Positions 56,779 to 64,000 of a stretch of DNA of 64,000 nt are shown in pieces. The position numbers were made by a program, and so were the translations under genes. Positions within the stretch are counted from its first letter, which is position 1. Every line of letters starts with the position of its first letter. A model generated the notes under the pieces. The model was not told the DNA's origin and searched no databases. It saw only the letters and a list, made by a program, of their open reading frames with translations. Origin of the DNA: Arcticibacter eurypsychrophilus. Its GTDB lineage: Bacteria > Bacteroidota > Bacteroidia > Sphingobacteriales > Sphingobacteriaceae. The stretch spans positions 1 through 64,000 of the forward strand of contig NZ_MDFN01000001.1 in assembly GCF_001730525.1 (NCBI RefSeq), written 5' to 3'.

Positions 56779-56824
56779 ATCATTAGACCGCTAATCACCC
56801 CTTAATAATGCTGATAATTTGGAT

Positions 56825-56832
56825 TAGATTTG
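56825..56832 (+). promoter_or_regulatory. -7 element for the arginine cluster
   Basis: TAGATTTG matches TAnnTTTG exactly and lies 20 bases before the ATG at 56853. This also argues against the upstream ATG at 56808. No TTG at the ideal -33 position. Confidence 0.45.
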
Positions 56833-56852
56833 TTTTAAGCATCAAAATCAGC

Positions 56853-58292
56853 ATGACACCTGCAAAGTTAGATATTAGTGTAAATTCAGAAATTGGTACC
56901 CTTAGGGCAGTTATGATCCACAGTCCGGATAGCGGAATTGGTCGTGTAGCCCCATCGAAAGCACAGGATTGGCTTTTTGAAGACATTATCCATCTGGACA
57001 CCGTTCGGGCAGATGAATATGATCATTACGTGAAGCTGCTTTTATATTTTTTAGATCCGTCGAAGATCAAAGGCAAACTAAATAACCCGGTAGATACGCT
57101 GGCAGATAAACGAGAGTTTTATAAACCGGGAAAACCCGGCTATTTCAATTCGGATAAAGTGGTGGAGGTAGAAAAGCTGTTGGCTGACATACTGGAAGTT
57201 ACAGAGATCAGGAATAAACTTTGTGCTGCTATTTGCGCCATAGAGGAATGTAGTTATGCGCTGCAATTGGAACTTGCGGCTACACCGGCGGGTTTGTTAT
57301 CGCGCATCCTGATATCGGGATCTATGCCTGATGGGGAGATGTTGTTCCCCCCTATTCCTAATCTGATTTTCACCAGAGACATTGGCATCACGATCAATAA
57401 CTTTATACTGCTGAGTAAACCAGCTAAAAAAGCGAGGGGCCGGGAGGCGCTTTTATCGCGGTATATTTTTTATAACCATCCTTTGTTTAGTGCTTCTACA
57501 CACAAGATTTTGGAGTTTCCGCATGAGGTGAAATATTTTCTGCGTCCGGGTGACGGGCAGGAGGAAAAAGCAACCCTGGAGGGAGGTGATGTCATGGTGA
57601 TTAGTCCGGATCACATCCTGATTGGTTGTTCCGAACGGACATCACCCAGTGGGGCCAATGAGGCCATCCGATTACTGTTTGAGCATGATGTGGTCAAAAA
57701 AATTACGGTGATCCGGATTCCGCACAAGCGCGATTATATGCATATCGATACACTCTTTACGCAGGTAAACAGGCATACCTGGGTGGTATTGGGTTCCGTA
57801 TGTGCTACTCCTGATAAAATAAAGAGGCAGCCTCAGGATTACCTGTCCGAGAAAAAAGTAAAAGACCATGTACAAATTTTTCAATTCAGTAAGGGAAAAG
57901 ACCGGCCGAAGAAGTTTAAAAGCATTGAAAATCTGCTTTCATCTATCAGTGAAAAAGATTTGGGGAGTACCCAGAATACGAACTTCATTTATTCAGGGAA
58001 TAATGAGTTCCCTTACGATGAACGGGAACAATGGACGGATTCCTGTAATTTACTGGCTTTAAGAGAAGGGATTGTGCTAGGCTATGACCGGAACGACCGG
58101 ACGATCCAGTCCTTTAAGACTAATGGATTTTCGGTTATTCATGTAAAAGACCTGATTACCCAGCTTGAAAATGAAGAGATCAAAGTAGAAGACTTAAGAG
58201 ATACGTTAATCCTCATGCCTTCAGGCGAGCTTTCCCGGGCAAGGGGAGGTTTTCATTGCATGAGTTTACCTTTAATCCGCGATTCCATTTAG
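56853..58292 (+). CDS. Arginine deiminase-related amidinohydrolase
   Basis: 479 residues from the ATG at 56853 (MTPAKLDISVNSEIGTLRAV). The guanidino-modifying fold is clear: FTRDIGI, EGGDVMVISPDHILIGCSER, KRDYMHIDTLFTQV with the catalytic histidine, and the C-terminal nucleophilic cysteine in GGFHCMSLPLIRD. It should hydrolyse arginine (or a related guanidine) to citrulline and ammonia. It is longer than classical arginine deiminase by roughly 70 residues. It lies 3 bases before ctlX and diverges from argS. Confidence 0.82.
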   Translation: MTPAKLDISVNSEIGTLRAVMIHSPDSGIGRVAPSKAQDWLFEDIIHLDTVRADEYDHYVKLLLYFLDPSKIKGKLNNPVDTLADKREFYKPGKPGYFNSDKVVEVEKLLADILEVTEIRNKLCAAICAIEECSYALQLELAATPAGLLSRILISGSMPDGEMLFPPIPNLIFTRDIGITINNFILLSKPAKKARGREALLSRYIFYNHPLFSASTHKILEFPHEVKYFLRPGDGQEEKATLEGGDVMVISPDHILIGCSERTSPSGANEAIRLLFEHDVVKKITVIRIPHKRDYMHIDTLFTQVNRHTWVVLGSVCATPDKIKRQPQDYLSEKKVKDHVQIFQFSKGKDRPKKFKSIENLLSSISEKDLGSTQNTNFIYSGNNEFPYDEREQWTDSCNLLALREGIVLGYDRNDRTIQSFKTNGFSVIHVKDLITQLENEEIKVEDLRDTLILMPSGELSRARGGFHCMSLPLIRDSI

Positions 58293-58295
58293 ACG

Positions 58296-59219
58296 ATGCA
58301 GACAACCCCACGCATATTGATGATCCGGCCGTCGATGTTTGGCTTTAATGACCAAACGGCGCTCAGTAATTTATTCCAGCATGTGGATCATGGTGGTGAA
58401 AATATACAGTCGCAAGCACTGGAGGAATTCAATCAGTTCGTAGCCCTGTTGCGTGTTCATGGAGTGCTGGTACTGGCTGTCGATGACGATCCTGAATTCC
58501 ATACTCCTGATGCGATCTTTCCGAATAACTGGATCTCCACACATGAAGATGGAAGTTTGTTCATCTACCCCATGGAAGCAGAAAACCGGCGGCAGGAACG
58601 AAACATCAAGATTATTAAGGCGGTACAGAACGGGTATGGCTATAAACATTACGTAGACCTGAGCTTTTTTGAACAAACGGGTAAGTATCTGGAAGGGACT
58701 GGAAGCATGGTTCTGGATCGGGTCAATCATATCGCCTACGCTTGTTTATCGAGTCGCACTAATGAAGAAGTACTCGCTTATTTCGCAGCTTTATCCGGTT
58801 ATCGTACAGCAACTTTTCAAGCTATAGATGCTTCAGGAAAAGCAATTTACCATACTAACGTGATGATGAGCATAGGAGATCGTTTTGCGGTGATCTGTCT
58901 GGAGGCCATTGCACATCCGGAAGATCGTGATGCTTTGATCCGTTCGATTACGGCGACTCAGAAAGAAATCATTCCGATCAGCTTGTCGCAGATGAATGCC
59001 TTTGCGGGAAATTTAATTCAGATCAGCAATAAACTGGGCGAAAGTTTAATTGTAATGTCCACACAAGCTTTTGAATCCCTGGATGAGAGACAAAAAAGCG
59101 CTCTAGGGCAGTACGGCAGCCTGATTCACTCACCATTGTGGACCATTGAACGCTTCGGCGGAGGGAGCGCCAGGTGTATGATTGCCGAAATTCACGTACC
59201 TTACAGCACTAATTTGTAA
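58296..59219 (+). CDS. ctlX: CtlX-family amidinotransferase/citrulline-utilisation hydrolase
   Basis: 307 residues of the amidinotransferase/dimethylarginine dimethylaminohydrolase superfamily. Opening RILMIRPSMFGFNDQTALSN, PDAIFPNNWISTHEDGS, LEGTGSMVLDRVNHIAYACL, and YHTNVMMSIGDRFAVICLEA with the catalytic histidine. The terminal cysteine nucleophile is in GGGSARCMIAEIH. Members of the ctlX group are linked to citrulline or arginine breakdown. It lies 3 bases after the arginine deiminase-like gene, so the two are coupled. Confidence 0.85.
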   Translation: MQTTPRILMIRPSMFGFNDQTALSNLFQHVDHGGENIQSQALEEFNQFVALLRVHGVLVLAVDDDPEFHTPDAIFPNNWISTHEDGSLFIYPMEAENRRQERNIKIIKAVQNGYGYKHYVDLSFFEQTGKYLEGTGSMVLDRVNHIAYACLSSRTNEEVLAYFAALSGYRTATFQAIDASGKAIYHTNVMMSIGDRFAVICLEAIAHPEDRDALIRSITATQKEIIPISLSQMNAFAGNLIQISNKLGESLIVMSTQAFESLDERQKSALGQYGSLIHSPLWTIERFGGGSARCMIAEIHVPYSTNL

Positions 59220-59292
59220 ACAATTGCAATTATTCGTGCTGAATAGAAATATTATTCGTTAAAAAATTACATTTTTGCGTAAATTTTAATAA

Positions 59293-60675
59293 ATGCAGAG
59301 TTACGAAGAGTTCCTTGACCTGAGTGTAGAATTTCCGCAGGAAGGTTTTGAGGTAATAGATGATGAACTATACTTTCATGACCTAAACCTGATGGAGATG
59401 ATTGAAACGTATGGTACACCATTACGTTTTACGTATTTGCCTTTGATCACTAAAAAGATTCAAAAGGCGAAGCTCCTTTTTCAGCAGGCTATCAATAATA
59501 ATAATTATCGCGGAAGCTATATGTACTGTTATTGTACAAAGAGCTCACACTTTAAACATATTGTCGAAGAAGCGCTTAAAAACGATATCCATTTGGAAAC
59601 CTCTTCCGCATTTGATCTTCCTATGATCGATGCTTTGGAAAAAAAGGGTTCTGTGACTAAAGATATCACTGTGATCTGTAATGGGTTTAAGACCTATCAA
59701 TATAAGCAGTATATCGTGGATATGTTCCACGATGGGTTTAAAAACATTATTCCGGTGCTGGATAATAAGGAAGAGTTCAACATGTATGATGATGAGCTTG
59801 ACCTGCCGATTAATCTGGGTATTCGTATTGCGGCAGAAGAGCAACCGGATTCGCAGTTTTATACCTCACGCCTGGGGATTAGAATAGAGGACATCATTGA
59901 CTTTTGGCATAGCAAAATTGAGGAGAACCCCAATTTTGAGGTGAAGTTGCTGCATTTCTTTATCAATTCGGGAATTTCGGATACCCCGTATTATTGGAAT
60001 GAGCTGGAGAAATATGTGACTTTATATTGTAAGTTCAAAAAGATCAATCCTGCGCTGTCCATTCTTGACATAGGTGGAGGGATGCCTTTTAAAGATTCGC
60101 TGGTATTCGATTTCGATTATGAATATATGGTGAACGAGATTGTGAAGCGGATTAAAGAAATTTGTTCGGTTAATGATGTAGAAGAGCCGGATATCATTAC
60201 TGAGTTTGGTAAATATACGGTTGCGGAAGCATCAGGGATCTTGTATAAGGTTCTGGGTCGTAAACAACAGAATGATCGTGAAAAATGGCTGATGCTGGAT
60301 GGATCGTTCATCACAAACCTGCCTGATGTGTGGGCATTGAATCAAAAATATATCCTGGTACCGATCAATAATTGGGATTCGGAGTATGAGAGGGTCAACC
60401 TGGGCGGGATTACCTGCGACGGGCAGGACTACTATAATCAGGAAGCGCATATGAACAGTGTTTTTATGCCGAAAACCAGGAAGGTGCAATACCTGGGTTT
60501 CTTCCATACAGGAGCATACCAGGAGGTGTTAAGTGGCTATGGTGGGATTCATCATTGTTTGCTGCCATCGCCTAAGCATGTGCTGATCAGGAGAAATCGG
60601 GATGAGACGTTCAACTTTGAGGTGTTCGGGGAAGAGCAGAATAGTAAACAGGTATTGAAGATACTGGGTTACTAG
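59293..60675 (+). CDS. speA: Arginine decarboxylase (PLP, fold III)
   Basis: 460 residues. The PLP lysine lies in YMYCYCTKSSHFKHIVEEAL and the rest follows the fold III barrel (DIHLETSSAFDLPMIDAL, LDIGGGMPF). EFGKYTVAEASG and the C-terminal MNSVFMPKTRK / HTGAYQEVLSGYGG complete the active site between subunits. It produces agmatine from arginine for polyamine synthesis. It is the third gene of the arginine cluster, 73 bases after ctlX, and may have its own weak promoter (TACATTTTTG at 59268). A strong terminator follows. Confidence 0.85.
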   Translation: MQSYEEFLDLSVEFPQEGFEVIDDELYFHDLNLMEMIETYGTPLRFTYLPLITKKIQKAKLLFQQAINNNNYRGSYMYCYCTKSSHFKHIVEEALKNDIHLETSSAFDLPMIDALEKKGSVTKDITVICNGFKTYQYKQYIVDMFHDGFKNIIPVLDNKEEFNMYDDELDLPINLGIRIAAEEQPDSQFYTSRLGIRIEDIIDFWHSKIEENPNFEVKLLHFFINSGISDTPYYWNELEKYVTLYCKFKKINPALSILDIGGGMPFKDSLVFDFDYEYMVNEIVKRIKEICSVNDVEEPDIITEFGKYTVAEASGILYKVLGRKQQNDREKWLMLDGSFITNLPDVWALNQKYILVPINNWDSEYERVNLGGITCDGQDYYNQEAHMNSVFMPKTRKVQYLGFFHTGAYQEVLSGYGGIHHCLLPSPKHVLIRRNRDETFNFEVFGEEQNSKQVLKILGY

Positions 60676-60705
60676 GATTTGATAGCATTCTAAATTAATA
60701 TAAAG

Positions 60706-60730
60706 AAAGAGGCTTAAAGCCTCTTTTTTT
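60706..60730. terminator. Terminator after arginine decarboxylase
   Basis: AAAGAGGCTT pairs with AAGCCTCTTT around a 1-base loop region, followed by a run of T. It lies between convergent genes and can act for both the decarboxylase and the rluA-like gene. Confidence 0.82.
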
Positions 60731-61448
60731 ATACATCAAATTTGTCCAGTAACTTGATGAGTGTGGCGAAATCCTTCGGATAAGGAGCCTCCACTGTTAC
60801 TTCATTTTCAGCATCAATTTTAAAGCTAACCTGTTTGGCATGTAAGGCAAACCGCTTCATGATCGGCAGTTCTTCTTCATCTTTGGCGATATGATATACG
60901 CGCTTGATTTGCGAAAGGAAAACAGATTGCCCCCCGTACATATCATCCCCGGCAATACAAGCGCGTTGCGTAGCTAAATGGATTCTAATCTGGTGCATCC
61001 GGCCAGTGATAGGCTGGCATTCGATCAGGGTATAGTGTTTATAGTATTTTAAGGAGTTAAAGATTGTTTCTGCTGCTTTACCATCCTGACGACTGATACT
61101 GACATTCTTGTTTCCAATGTTCAGGATCGGCAGGTTGACGTGCACATCCTCAAAGGTATGGGTGCCATTCACTACGGCATGGTATACTTTTTTTACTTTC
61201 CGACGCTCAAATTGCATGGCAACCAAACGGTAGGCAGCAGGATTTTTAGCAATAATTAAACAGCCTGAAGTTTCTTTATCGAGCCTGTGACAGATTTGCG
61301 CATCTCCGCAATACTGTCTGGCCAATCTGAGCATGCTCACCTCTCCCCCTTCGCGCTCATCCAGTGAACTAATAAAAGGAGGTTTGTTTACCACCAGCAG
61401 ATCGTCATTTTCAAACAGGATTAAATCCTGCAACTTGGGAATTCTCAC
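60729..61448 (-). CDS. RluA-family pseudouridine synthase
   Basis: A frame is open from 61625, but its first 59 codons look non-coding. The GTG at 61446-61448 begins RIPKLQDLILFENDDLLVVN, the real N-terminus of this family, and sits 4 bases after a -7 element; 240 residues. The catalytic aspartate is in ICHRLDKETSGCLIIAKN, and HQIRIHLA and KRFALHAKQVSF are present. It converts uridine to pseudouridine in rRNA or tRNA; the exact site is unknown. There is no S4 domain. Confidence 0.9.
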   Translation of the reverse strand: MRIPKLQDLILFENDDLLVVNKPPFISSLDEREGGEVSMLRLARQYCGDAQICHRLDKETSGCLIIAKNPAAYRLVAMQFERRKVKKVYHAVVNGTHTFEDVHVNLPILNIGNKNVSISRQDGKAAETIFNSLKYYKHYTLIECQPITGRMHQIRIHLATQRACIAGDDMYGGQSVFLSQIKRVYHIAKDEEELPIMKRFALHAKQVSFKIDAENEVTVEAPYPKDFATLIKLLDKFDV

Positions 61449-61452
61449 GGTG

Positions 61453-61460
61453 CAAAAATA
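61453..61460 (-). promoter_or_regulatory. -7 element for the RluA-like gene (leaderless)
   Basis: On the minus strand TATTTTTG matches TAnnTTTG exactly and ends 4 bases before the GTG start at 61448. It decides between the long open frame and the shorter start. No ideal -33 TTG. Confidence 0.45.
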
Positions 61461-61569
61461 GTGTTTTTTGGGGAAATGGGAATTGAAGGTGTAAGGGAGG
61501 TGGAATTCAGTATAAAAAGGGCTTATTAGAAACATGAAATCAAAATAATTAGCTTCTTCTCTGTCACAA

Positions 61570-62481
61570 ATATAATAAGGAATTACGGGAGATCTTTCCT
61601 GAACGGGAGAAGAAAGGAGGAACACGTGCCGCCGACTTGCTGGTTAAAGTATGTCTTTTGAAAGGGGGATTTGAATACATACTGGTGCATGTAGAAATTG
61701 AAGGAGGGAACAAACCAGGCTTTGAGAAAAGGATGTTCCAATATCAATACAGGCTAACTGACCGCTTCTTTTGAAAGGGGGATTTGAATATATACTGGTA
61801 CATGTAGAAATTGAAGGAGGGAACAAACCAGGCTTTGAGAAAAGGATGTTCCAATATCAATACAGGCTAACTGACCGCTTTGGAATTCCGGTGGAAGCAT
61901 TAGCTGTATTTACTGGAGAAAGGAACCAACGGAGACCAGGCCAGTATCATGAAAAGCTAATTTTCACCGAGATCTTATTTAAGTATAAAGCCTATCAAAT
62001 CTTTGATCATACTCATGAAGAACTACTGGGTATGGATAATCCGTTTTCACTAATTATTCTGGCAGCACAGAAGGCCCTGCTTGAAGGGAAAATACCGGAA
62101 GAAGAATTAGGTGAAGAGCGGCTTACCATTGCCCGGACTTTAATAGACAGTGGTAAATATAATCATGAAAAAATTGCACGTTTTATCATCTTTTTGAAAA
62201 ATTTGGTCTATATAAAAGATCCGAAAATTAATCGTATTTTTGATATAGAAGTAGACACCTTAATGGGAAGGAGCAACGTTATGGGAATAATAGAAACAAT
62301 AAACGAACTGAATAGGGAAGAAGGTTTTGAAATGGGCCTTGAAAAAGGCCGTGTGGAGGAAAAAGCTGAGTTTACTAAAAATCTACTATCTTCAACAGAT
62401 TTAAGCGTCTCAAAAATTGCTGGTCTGGTTGGTGTTACAGAAGATTTTGTGAGAGAAATCAGTGCAAGCTTAAAAATATAA
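61570..62481 (+). pseudogene. Rpn/YhgA-like PD-(D/E)XK nuclease broken by a 113-bp tandem duplication
   Basis: The first part (from about 61570) reads LREIFPEREKKGGTRAADLL, VKVCLLKGGFEYILVHVEIE and so on, then runs into a second copy of the same 113 bases and goes out of frame. The frame starting at 61771 (236 codons) repeats KGGFEYILVHVEIEGG and carries on through FGIPVEALAVFTGERNQRRP to the end. Deleting one unit restores a single frame. The family is linked to recombination or phage-like defence nucleases. The N-terminal part is also truncated near the RluA-like gene start. Confidence 0.75.
61655..61880. repeat. 113-bp tandem duplication in the Rpn-like gene
   Basis: Units 61655-61767 and 61768-61880 differ at only two positions (tacatactggtgcatg versus tatatactggtacatg). 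Since 113 is not divisible by three, the second unit shifts the frame. Near-identity shows it is recent. Confidence 0.9.
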
Positions 62482-62567
62482 ATAAATTCTTAGCTCCAAC
62501 CTAACCGCTTTAGGGTCATAATCCGGTAAATAAAATTGTTTATCCGATTCGTTTTCTGTAGTTATAG

Positions 62568-62575
62568 TAGCTTTG
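62568..62575 (+). promoter_or_regulatory. -7 element upstream of the MFS gene
   Basis: TAGCTTTG matches TAnnTTTG exactly, 81 bases before the ATG, which would give a leader of about 77 bases. No ideal -33 TTG. Motif only. Confidence 0.35.
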
Positions 62576-62656
62576 CGGGTATACAAATACCTTATTCAGT
62601 CATCAGTTAATCTATTATGTAGTTAATTGTTCTGGTTATCCGCAACATTATCTTAA

Positions 62657-63871
62657 ATGATCAAACAGAAAAATCAATCTATTTCTACACTTCTTGCGTT
62701 TTCATTAATACCGCTTTCGGGTTTTGCAACAGATGTTTATATTCCATCCCTGCCAAGTATGGGTGCTGACCTGCATGTAAGCAGTATCCAGGTGCAAATG
62801 ACATTGACTGTCTTTTTGATCAGTTATGGTGTTTCACAACTCTTTATTGGGAGTATTCTGGATAGTTTCGGGCGTTTTCGAATTAGTCTTGGTGCCTTAC
62901 TGGTATTTATTATAGCTAGTCTGGTTATTGCTTTAACAGATCACATCTATTTAATCTATGCGATGCGTATCGTTCACGGGATATCAGTAGCCATCATTGT
63001 GGTATCGAAAAGAGCTTATTTTGTTGATTTATACACAGGAGAAAAGCTCAAACACTACCTGAGCCTATTTACGATCATCTGGTCGGCCGGACCTATTATA
63101 GCCCCATTTTTAGGAGGTTATCTACAAACGATTTTTGGATGGCAGTCAAACTTTTACTTTTTAGCTGCATTCGCATCGGTAATAGCAGTCCTTGAAGTGA
63201 TCTATAGTGGTGAAACGCTCAGTAATCCTGCTGAATTCCATTTAAAAAAGATTGTTGGGATCTACCTGAAAATGTTCAAAACAGTCAGTTTTAGCCTGGG
63301 GCTCTTTATGCTTTGTTTTGCCTATTCCATGGTTATGGTATATAACATGACAGGCCCTTATATCATTGAACACCAGCTTGGTTTAACACCAATTGTTGCA
63401 GGCACTTGTTCCTTAATTCTTGGATTAGCATGGATGTCAGGCGGATTCATCAGTAAAGCTTTGATCACACGACCGTTTTACAAAAAGTTAGCGATCAATA
63501 CCGGCTTGCAAATTGTATTTGTGCTAATTATGATCTTTAGTTTAAACTATTTCACCAGCATATATGCGCTTGTATTCTTTGCATTCCTCATACATGCTGG
63601 TGCAGGGTTTACGTATAATATCTATTTTACCTATTGTCTCAGTAAGTTTCCTAATAATGCGGGAATCGCTGGCGGTCTTAGTGGAGGGTTCGTCTACATT
63701 GTGCTGTCGTTTTTGACGTATGCAATTTTGAACGTATTCCCTGCGAAGGATGAACGCAATCTAAGTTTCAGCTATCTTATTCTCATTATTTTATCCGCGA
63801 TAGGAATGTATCTGGTTTATCTCATGAATAGAAAGCAAAAAAACAACAAACTGGAGATGAGTAAGATGTAA
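62657..63871 (+). CDS. MFS transporter, Bcr/CflA-type drug exporter family
   Basis: 404 residues with about 12 membrane helices. The motif ATDVYIPSLPSMGADLHVSS after helix 1 and SQLFIGSILDSFGRFRISLG (motif A) are typical of the Bcr/CflA drug:proton antiporter group. The ends are rich in lysine and asparagine. It exports small molecules using the proton gradient; the substrate is unknown. It stands alone after the broken Rpn-like gene, and the remaining 129 bases to the window end hold nothing. Confidence 0.85.
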   Translation: MIKQKNQSISTLLAFSLIPLSGFATDVYIPSLPSMGADLHVSSIQVQMTLTVFLISYGVSQLFIGSILDSFGRFRISLGALLVFIIASLVIALTDHIYLIYAMRIVHGISVAIIVVSKRAYFVDLYTGEKLKHYLSLFTIIWSAGPIIAPFLGGYLQTIFGWQSNFYFLAAFASVIAVLEVIYSGETLSNPAEFHLKKIVGIYLKMFKTVSFSLGLFMLCFAYSMVMVYNMTGPYIIEHQLGLTPIVAGTCSLILGLAWMSGGFISKALITRPFYKKLAINTGLQIVFVLIMIFSLNYFTSIYALVFFAFLIHAGAGFTYNIYFTYCLSKFPNNAGIAGGLSGGFVYIVLSFLTYAILNVFPAKDERNLSFSYLILIILSAIGMYLVYLMNRKQKNNKLEMSKM

Positions 63872-64000
63872 TCTTTTAACATCTTGATTCATCTTTCACA
63901 TTGTGCCCTACTCCTTTTAGGGGTCAAATGTTTACAATTTATGATATAAAGTTTCTCACCTCGTGTTGATAAGATGAGGATGTTTAAGCGGGCCATTTTC

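Noticed and set aside
57786-57797. Inverted match to the mnmE-end repeat (GTATTGGGTTCC)
   Set aside because: Only 8 to 9 bases match, it lies inside a conserved coding sequence, and it is in the opposite orientation; chance.
1-64000. CRISPR array, rRNA or tRNA genes
   Set aside because: I saw no regularly spaced repeats with unique spacers and no recognisable rRNA or tRNA sequences.

Overview
The window looks like chromosome from a Bacteroidota bacterium, most likely Sphingobacteriaceae (Pedobacter-like). The grounds are Bacteroidota-type -7 promoter motifs (TAnnTTTG) just upstream of several starts, the sets of housekeeping proteins, and toxin-antitoxin and defence families typical of this group. 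No database search was possible, so the genus is an inference.

Left flank (1-7.3 kb): dinB, a META-domain protein, a soluble PQQ-type sugar dehydrogenase lipoprotein, and a graveyard of toxin-antitoxin genes. The graveyard holds HipA-like fragments, a truncated nucleotidyltransferase with an intact partner, a gutted Xre regulator and an apparently intact hicBA pair.

Accessory region A (7.3-18.3 kb, almost all minus strand): two near-identical damaged mcrC copies in direct repeat flank a ScoMcrA-like HNH nuclease with one in-frame stop, a PLD-helicase-DUF3427 protein with one in-frame amber codon, and an intact class II Fic protein. An Apea-like HEPN protein and an Abi_C-type abortive infection protein follow.

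Accessory region B (18.7-39.4 kb, AT-rich, almost all minus strand): a DUF559/Vsr-like nuclease with a zinc ribbon; a tight three-gene operon of Hsp70-TPR, a minimal UvrD-like helicase and a 551-residue protein I cannot assign; an EVE-McrB/McrC type IV restriction pair; remnants of IS3, ISL3 and IS66 elements; a membrane-anchored PD-(D/E)XK-like protein; a Gabija-like GajA/GajB pair; and a type IIG restriction-modification enzyme. The region ends at the 3' end of mnmE. Sequences nearly identical to the last codons of mnmE recur in the same orientation at 18742 and 19799, so tandem integration of islands into the mnmE 3' end is a reasonable hypothesis. No integrase was found.

Core region (39.4-64 kb): mnmE, a TIGR02757 gene and a trans-sulfuration PLP enzyme form one operon. 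Then come egtB-egtD (ergothioneine-type), proS, a lipoprotein/outer membrane protein pair, and a long minus-strand gene train (argS, NUDIX, bioA, PAP2, aldo/keto reductase, UbiD). A divergent arginine cluster (arginine deiminase-like, CtlX, arginine decarboxylase), a RluA-type pseudouridine synthase, an Rpn-type nuclease broken by a 113-bp tandem duplication, and an MFS exporter complete it.

The best candidate for an undescribed system is the Hsp70-TPR / mini-UvrD / unknown-protein operon (20324-25593), which sits directly downstream of McrBC inside the defence island.
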